Assembly (NCBI GenBank): GCA_963823495.1
Contig: CAWGLV010000001.1
Location: forward strand, 2,294,001 to 2,358,000
Direction of reading: 5' to 3'
Source of the DNA: DATDAH01 sp963823495
GTDB lineage: Bacteria; Actinomycetota; Acidimicrobiia; Acidimicrobiales; DATDAH01
Length of the DNA: 64,000 bases
Numbering within the stretch: the stretch's first letter is position 1; every line of letters starts with the position of its first letter. Below, one piece after another: positions 59,403-64,000 of the stretch. The position numbers and the translations under genes are program-made. The notes under the pieces are model-generated. The model saw nothing but the letters and a program-made list of their open reading frames with translations. It searched no databases and was not told where the DNA came from.

Positions 59403-59684
59403 ATGGCGACCGACGCCCCCCTTCCTCGGCCCCGGGCCTGGTTGCCCGTCGTGGGCGCCGTGCTGGCCCGGCCCCGCCTGTGGCCCACCGCCCTGCGTCA
59501 GGCGCTGATCCTGGCGCCCCGGGGCTGGTGGCGCCGTTGGCCCTTCCTGCCGTTGCCTGACGGGTCCTACCTGCGCTTCCGCCTCCTCACCGCCTACGGC
59601 ACCACCGACCATGCCCCCGAGCCCGACGACATCGTGGCCTACCTCGGCTGGTGCCGCGACTGGCGCCGGGCCGGCTGGGGCTGA
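59403..59684 (+). CDS. Small conserved protein, unknown function
   Basis: 93 residues, Pro/Arg/Trp-rich: RPRLWPTALRQALILAPRGWWRR, PDGSYLRFRLLTAYGTTDHAPEPDDIVAYLGWCRDWRR. Homologues occur in many actinobacteria; function unknown. ATG 59403; a TAGGTT hexamer ends 10 nt upstream. No transmembrane helix is clear. Confidence 0.7.
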   Translation: MATDAPLPRPRAWLPVVGAVLARPRLWPTALRQALILAPRGWWRRWPFLPLPDGSYLRFRLLTAYGTTDHAPEPDDIVAYLGWCRDWRRAGWG

Positions 59685-59744
59685 CGGACCCGCCGCCCGC
59701 TCCCGCTCGTCCCGTCACCCACCGGCGTGCCCGGTCGCGGCGGA

Positions 59745-62700
59745 CTACGGGGCCACCGAGATGTCGAAGCTGACCGGGTGGCCGTCGACCTCTCCGGTGT
59801 GGGGCAGGGCGTCGCCATCGAGGTAGCTCACCGAGGTCGCCAGGACCTGGGCGCTCACGTCCGCCTCGAACCGGCGGAGTGCGGTCTCGACGGGCTCGGG
59901 GAGCGCCAACGACAGGGTGATCCGGTCGGTGACCGCGAGGTCGCGGGCCTTCCGGGCCTGCTGCACCAGGCGGGCCAGATCACGGGCCATGCCCTCGGCC
60001 CGGAGGTCATCGGTGAGCTCGGTGTCCAACTGGACCACGGTGTCGTTTCCGGGCAGGGCCGCGGTGGCGCCGTGCTCGGCGGCCTCGACGGCGAGGTCGA
60101 ACTGACCGGGCTCGAGGGTGTGGCCGGCCACGGTCACCGTGCCGTCGTCGTTCGAGGACCAGGCCCCGTCCCGGGCCGCCCTCATGACGTCCTGGACGGC
60201 ACCGCCGAGCAGCGGCCCCAGCACCTTGCCGTGGGGCTTCAGCCGGAAGGTGGCCAGGGCGGAGGGGTCCTCCTGCAGGGCGACGGCCTTGACGTTCACC
60301 TCGTCAGCGATCAGCTCGAGGAAGGGCTCCAGCTCGGCCGCGCCCGGCCCGGCGACCGTGAGGCGGGGGAGCGGCAGGCGGACCCGCAGGCGTTCGGCGT
60401 CCCGCAGCGACAGCGTGGTGGAGGCCACCTGCCGGACCCGGTCCATGGCGGCGACCAGGTCGGCGTCGACCGGGAAGTCCGAGGCCGAGGGCCAGTCGTC
60501 CAGGTGGACGCTGTCCCCACCGGTCAGGCCGTGGTGGATCTCGTCGGCCAGGAGGGGCAGGAGGGGCGCCGCCACCCGGGTCAGGGTGACCAGGACCGTG
60601 TAGAGCGTGTCGTAGGCGTCGGCCTTGTCGGCGGCCGTCTCCGAGGTGGTCGAGGCCCAGAAGCGGTCCCGGCTCCGACGGATGTACCAGTTGTTGAGCA
60701 CGTCGCTGAACGCCTGGACCTCGGCGCAGGCGCCGGCGATGTCGTAGGCGTCCATGCGTTCGGTGGTGCGGGCCACCAGGTCGTGGGTCTTGGCCAGGAG
60801 GTACCGGTCCAGGGTGTCGCCGGCGTCGGTGCGGAAGGTCGCCCGGTGGCCGTCCACGTTCGCGTAGAGGGTGAAGAAGTGGTACGCCGACCAGAGGGGG
60901 TGCAGCACCGTGCGCACCACTTCGGCGATCTTGGTGCCCTCCTTGTCGATCTGCAGGTCGAGGCCCCGGAGGATGGGTGAGGACATGAAGTACCAGCGCA
61001 GCGCGTCGGCGCCGTGGGTGTTGAACACCAGGTCGGGTTCGGGGTAGTTGCGCAGGCGCTTGGAGATCTTGCGCCCCCCCTCGGCCAGGAGGATCCCGTG
61101 GCAGATCACGTTCTGGAAGGGCGGGCGGTCGAACAGCGCCGTGGACAGGACGTGCAGGGTGTAGAACCAACCCCGCGTCTGGGCGATGTACTCGACGATG
61201 AAGTCGGCGGGGAAGTGGTCCTCGAACCACTCGTGGTTCTCGAAGGGGTAGTGGACCTGGGCATAGGGCATCGAGCCCGAGTCGAACCAGCAGTCCAGGA
61301 CCTCCGGGACCCGCCGCATCATCGACTTCCCGGTCGGGTCGTCGGGGTTGGGGCGCACCAGGTCGTCGACGGTCGGCCGGTGCAGGTCGGCCGGGCGGAC
61401 ACCGAAGTCGGCCTCGATCTCGTCGAGGCTGCCGTAGACGTCGGTCCGGGGATGGGCCGGGTCGTCGCTCTGCCAGACCGGGATGGGTGAGCCCCAGAAC
61501 CGGTTCCGGCTGATGGACCAGTCCCGGGCGCCCTCGAGCCATCGGCCGAACTGACCGTCGCGGACGTGGTCGGGGATCCAGTTGATCTCCTGGTTCAGTT
61601 CGACCAGGCGGTCGCGGAACGCGGTGACCTCGACGAACCAGGAGTCCACGGCCTTGTAGATGATCGGCGTGTCCGTGCGCCAGCAGTGGGGGTAGTTGTG
61701 CTCATAGCTGTCATGGCGGACCACCGCGCCCCGCTCCTTGAGCACCTTGATGACCTCGGGGTTGGCGTCGAAGACGTTCTCGCCCTCCCAGTCCGACACC
61801 TCGGCGGTGAAGCGGCCGGCGTCGTCGACGGGCACGACGAGGTCGATCCCCTCGGCCTCACAGACCCTCTGGTCGTCCTCGCCGAACCCGGGGGCGAGGT
61901 GGACCACGCCGGTGCCCTCCTCGGTGTCCACGTAGTCGCCCACCAGGACCCGGAAGCTGTTCGGTTGGTCGGCGAAGTAGTCGAAGATCGGCTCGTAGCG
62001 TCGGTCGGCCAGGTCCCGGCCGGTGAGCGTGGCCACCCGCTCGTAGCCGCCCACCTGCCCTTCGTACTTGTCGAGGGTGGCCTCGCCGAGGACGTAGTGC
62101 TCGTCGGACCCGGGGTCCTTCAGCACGGCGTAGCTGATGTCTGCTCCGACGGCCACGGCCAGGTTGGAGGGCAGCGTCCAGGGAGTCGTGGTCCAGATGA
62201 GTATGGACATCGGACCCGGGTCGCTCTCGACGGGCAGCAGGCGGACGGCGACGGTGAGGGCTGGGTCCTGGCGGGGCCGGGTCGCGTCGTCCAGCCGGAT
62301 CTCGAAGTTGGACAGCGGGGTCTCGGCCCCCCACGAGTACGGCATGACCCGGTGCGCCTTGTAGACGAGGCCCTTGTCCCACAGGCGCTTGAAGGCCCAG
62401 ATGACGCTCTCCATGTAGGAGACGTCCATGGTCTTGTAGTCGTGCTCGAAGTCGACCCAGCGGGCCATGCGGGTGACGTACTGCTCCCACTCACCGGTGT
62501 ACTGCTGGACCGAGGCCCGGCAGTGGTCGTTGAAGCGCTCGATGCCGTAGTCCTGGATCTGGCGGCGGCCCGACACCCCGAGTTGGCGCTCGGCCTCGAT
62601 CTCCGCCGGCAGTCCGTGGCAGTCCCAGCCGAACCGGCGATCCACCCGGTGGCCCCGCATCGTCTGGTAGCGGGGGACGACGTCCTTCACGTAGCCGGTG

Positions 62701-62906
62701 AGGAAGTGCCCGTAGTGGGGAAGCCCGTTGGCGAAGGGCGGCCCGTCGTAGAAGACGTACTCGTCATCCGCGGGGCGCTGGTCGATGGATCGCTGGAACG
62801 TGCGGTCGGCGGCCCAGCGCTCGAGCACACCGCGCTCCACGGCGGGGTAGTCGGCGTTGGGGGTGACGGCCGGGTACGGGCCGCTGACCTCGACGTTGTC
62901 GGTCAC
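59745..62906 (-). CDS. ileS: Isoleucyl-tRNA synthetase, eukaryotic-like type 2
   Basis: 1053 residues, cytosolic. HIGH motif as FANGLPHYGHFLTGYVKD (about 55-70), the class-I KMSKS as KISKR (about residue 612, GGRKISKRLRNYPEP), and large CP1 editing domain. GLPHYGH and K-x-SKR are typical of IleS2, the actinobacterial/eukaryotic form that is intrinsically less sensitive to mupirocin. No T-box lies in the 84-base leader. ATG or GTG start at 62906 gives the canonical N-terminus MTDNVEVSGPYPAV. Confidence 0.96.
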   Translation of the reverse strand: MTDNVEVSGPYPAVTPNADYPAVERGVLERWAADRTFQRSIDQRPADDEYVFYDGPPFANGLPHYGHFLTGYVKDVVPRYQTMRGHRVDRRFGWDCHGLPAEIEAERQLGVSGRRQIQDYGIERFNDHCRASVQQYTGEWEQYVTRMARWVDFEHDYKTMDVSYMESVIWAFKRLWDKGLVYKAHRVMPYSWGAETPLSNFEIRLDDATRPRQDPALTVAVRLLPVESDPGPMSILIWTTTPWTLPSNLAVAVGADISYAVLKDPGSDEHYVLGEATLDKYEGQVGGYERVATLTGRDLADRRYEPIFDYFADQPNSFRVLVGDYVDTEEGTGVVHLAPGFGEDDQRVCEAEGIDLVVPVDDAGRFTAEVSDWEGENVFDANPEVIKVLKERGAVVRHDSYEHNYPHCWRTDTPIIYKAVDSWFVEVTAFRDRLVELNQEINWIPDHVRDGQFGRWLEGARDWSISRNRFWGSPIPVWQSDDPAHPRTDVYGSLDEIEADFGVRPADLHRPTVDDLVRPNPDDPTGKSMMRRVPEVLDCWFDSGSMPYAQVHYPFENHEWFEDHFPADFIVEYIAQTRGWFYTLHVLSTALFDRPPFQNVICHGILLAEGGRKISKRLRNYPEPDLVFNTHGADALRWYFMSSPILRGLDLQIDKEGTKIAEVVRTVLHPLWSAYHFFTLYANVDGHRATFRTDAGDTLDRYLLAKTHDLVARTTERMDAYDIAGACAEVQAFSDVLNNWYIRRSRDRFWASTTSETAADKADAYDTLYTVLVTLTRVAAPLLPLLADEIHHGLTGGDSVHLDDWPSASDFPVDADLVAAMDRVRQVASTTLSLRDAERLRVRLPLPRLTVAGPGAAELEPFLELIADEVNVKAVALQEDPSALATFRLKPHGKVLGPLLGGAVQDVMRAARDGAWSSNDDGTVTVAGHTLEPGQFDLAVEAAEHGATAALPGNDTVVQLDTELTDDLRAEGMARDLARLVQQARKARDLAVTDRITLSLALPEPVETALRRFEADVSAQVLATSVSYLDGDALPHTGEVDGHPVSFDISVAP

Positions 62907-62990
62907 TGCTTGCCTCGTCGCTCAAGGGGAGCGGTCAGCCTAATTGGCCTCGGGACGGCCCCGGTCGGGCGATTCGGGGTCGCCGCGGTC

Positions 62991-63653
62991 TCAGCTGCCG
63001 AGTTTGGCGACCTTCTCCTCGACCCGCTCGGCCGCCCAGGGGATGAACTCGAGGCGGGCCTTCGGGATGGGCTGGCCGGAGATGATGCTGATCCCGTAGG
63101 TGCCGGCGTCGATGCGGGCCAGCGCGTCGTCGATCTGCTGGACGGCGTCGCGGGCCTGGGCCGAGAGCGCCAGGTCGAGGGATCGCTCGACCGCGATGCT
63201 GTCGCCCTCGCCGGACTCCTCGTCGAACTGCACGTCGCCCGGATCGCGATCGGCCACCAACTGGTCGGCCTCCATCTGCTTGTCGATGGCCTGTCGCAGG
63301 AACTTGGCCCTCTCGTCCTCGAGCGCCTTGCGCTGCTTCTCGATGAAGGCGGGGGTGAAGGGCGATTTCTTGGCCGCGGGCTTCTTCGCGGCGGGCTTCT
63401 TGGCCGCGGGCTTCTTCGCCGCGGGCTTCTTGGCCGCGGGCTTCTTCGCCGCGGGCTTCTTGGCCGCGGGCTTCTTCGCCGCCGCGGTCCTGGCCGCAGG
63501 CTTCTTCGCCGCCGCAGTCTTCTTCGCCGCGGGCTTCTTCGCCGCCGCAGTCTTCTTCGCCGCGGTGGTCTTGGCCGCGGGCTTCTTGGGCGCCGACTTC
63601 TTGGCGGCCGTCGCTCGAGCCGTCGTACCGGTCTTCTTCTGGGTGGCCGCCAT
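62991..63653 (-). CDS. TraR/DksA-like protein, cysteine-free, with KKPAA tail
   Basis: 220 residues. Residues about 7-95 are a run of AAKKP/KKTAA repeats, a histone-H1-like basic tail. The rest (about 96-220) is a DksA/TraR-type coiled coil (FIEKQRKALEDERAKFL) and C-terminal module GTYGISIISGQPIPKARLEFIPWA. In homologues GTYGxCxxCGxPIPxxRL contains zinc-binding Cys; here all Cys are absent from the whole protein. It may still reach RNA polymerase through the secondary channel and bind DNA by its tail. ATG 63653; -10 TACCCT at 63687-63692. Confidence 0.8.
   Translation of the reverse strand: MAATQKKTGTTARATAAKKSAPKKPAAKTTAAKKTAAAKKPAAKKTAAAKKPAARTAAAKKPAAKKPAAKKPAAKKPAAKKPAAKKPAAKKPAAKKSPFTPAFIEKQRKALEDERAKFLRQAIDKQMEADQLVADRDPGDVQFDEESGEGDSIAVERSLDLALSAQARDAVQQIDDALARIDAGTYGISIISGQPIPKARLEFIPWAAERVEEKVAKLGS
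63367..63480. repeat. Tandem 15/30-bp coding repeat (AAKKP)
   Basis: About eight imperfect copies of a 15-base unit, alternating between TTC and TTG codons as 30-base pairs, encode the AAKKP tail of the DksA-like protein. Such arrays slip easily, so copy number may vary between strains. Confidence 0.85.
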
Positions 63654-63686
63654 CTGAACCGTCCCCCGTGGTCGGAAAGTCGGGGC

Positions 63687-63692
63687 AGGGTA
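63687..63692 (-). promoter_or_regulatory. -10 hexamer TACCCT of DksA-like gene
   Basis: About 34 nt before ATG 63653, with TTGTGT 18 bases upstream as a candidate -35. Confidence 0.4.
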
Positions 63693-63758
63693 GGGGCGGG
63701 CGTCGTGTGCACACAACCACCCGGCCAGAACCGCCGCTTCCGGACCCAGGCGCACAAC

Positions 63759-63764
63759 TATGGT
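63759..63764 (+). promoter_or_regulatory. -10 hexamer TATGGT, leaderless HNH gene
   Basis: Seven nt before GTG 63772. Confidence 0.55.
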
Positions 63765-63771
63765 CACAGCC

Positions 63772-64000
63772 GTGAGTCGGGCCCTGGTGCTGAACGCGAG
63801 CTACGAGCCGCTCTCGGTGGTTTCGGAGCGTCGCGCCGCCGTCCTGGTGCTGTCGGACAAGGCCGAGGTGGTGGCCGACACCGGGGTGGTCCTCCACGCC
63901 GCGGAGATCGAGGTCCCCGTGCCCTCGGTGGTCCGACTGCGCTACTTCGTCCGGGTGCCCTTCGAGCGCCGGGCCTCCCTGAACCGCCGGGCCGTCTTCG
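63772..64000 (+). CDS. HNH endonuclease, N-terminal part (runs off the window)
   Basis: 76 residues of an HNH endonuclease family common in actinobacteria. ALVLNASYEPLSVVSERRAAVLVLSDKAEVV, then VPVPSVVRLRYFVRVPFERRASLNRRAVF, matches the segment preceding the HNH domain (usually followed by CQYC...). The catalytic part lies beyond the end. Leaderless GTG 63772. Role unknown, widespread and chromosomal. Confidence 0.88.
   Translation, partial: MSRALVLNASYEPLSVVSERRAAVLVLSDKAEVVADTGVVLHAAEIEVPVPSVVRLRYFVRVPFERRASLNRRAVF

Noticed and set aside
62907..62990. T-box upstream of ileS
   Set aside because: Only 84 bases and no T-box core sequence.
63367..63600. CRISPR-like or satellite repeat
   Set aside because: The array is the coding AAKKP tail; no spacers.

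Overview
The window comes from a very GC-rich actinobacterium. The signs are a WhiB regulator, a DivIVA coiled-coil protein, a PimB-type mannosyltransferase, a polyprenol-phosphate mannose synthase, an MtrA/MtrB/LpqB-like trio, an F420-type PPOX enzyme, a DUF222 HNH protein, a type A RNase P RNA, and many leaderless genes. The mix (KKPAA-tailed DksA-like protein, PimB/ArsA-like cluster, glycerol/ether-lipid operon) fits class Acidimicrobiia, but that placement is inference. It looks like ordinary chromosome: no insertion sequence, prophage, CRISPR array, tRNA or rRNA was found.

Layout. 1-5.1 kb: end of a TauD-like dioxygenase, uppP, a decayed alpha-L-fucosidase fragment, a lipoprotein/membrane-protein pair, and a secreted seven-repeat beta-propeller. 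5.1-12.7 kb: a CNNM/CBS protein, a short type I pantothenate kinase, a DivIVA-like protein, a class A penicillin-binding protein, a zinc-ribbon coiled-coil protein, a membrane protein and a histidine phosphatase. 12.7-19.7 kb: DNA-repair and envelope genes (stand-alone LigD polymerase domain, LCP ligase, SOS-boxed dinB), a PPOX enzyme, a DUF222 HNH protein and rnpB. 19.8-26.0 kb: a Cys-rich protein, a cupredoxin lipoprotein, and the operon glpD / alkyl-DHAP-synthase-like oxidase / membrane protein / glpK. 26.1-31.6 kb: Fur, rubrerythrin, DUF3501, WhiB, trpD and a DEDD exonuclease/GIY-YIG fusion. 31.6-43.1 kb: NYN nuclease, queG, PimB-like transferase, SRPBCC and ArsA-like genes, an SMC-like pseudo-ATPase, a bacterial eRF1-like protein, a ROK kinase and an aminotransferase. 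43.1-50 kb: TetR regulator, second glpK, acyl-CoA-ligase-like enzyme, and lpqB-like/mtrB/mtrA. 50-64 kb: threonine aldolase, mannosyl carrier synthase, YbaK, NUDIX plus second dinB, a MoxR/DUF58/transglutaminase operon, ileS, a cysteine-free DksA-like protein, and the start of an HNH gene.

Three patterns cross the window. (1) About eighteen genes carry a TANNNT -10 hexamer 6-9 nt before the start codon with no room for a Shine-Dalgarno sequence, so leaderless transcription seems to be the rule for first genes; this fixes several starts. (2) Several conserved genes (queG, ROK kinase, DUF3501, SMC-like, probably the lpqB-like gene) are broken by single-base shifts, mostly +1, which looks more like residual sequencing/assembly error than decay. 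The fucosidase fragment is a real remnant. (3) The envelope theme is strong: lipid carrier recycling, LCP ligation, PBP, mannosylation, glycerolipid and ether-lipid precursors, and the Mtr system.

Nothing here is clearly a wholly new system. The best candidates for new biology are the cysteine-free DksA-like protein with a histone-like tail, the SMC-like protein without a P-loop next to an eRF1-like hydrolase, and the Fur/rubrerythrin/DUF3501 cluster.
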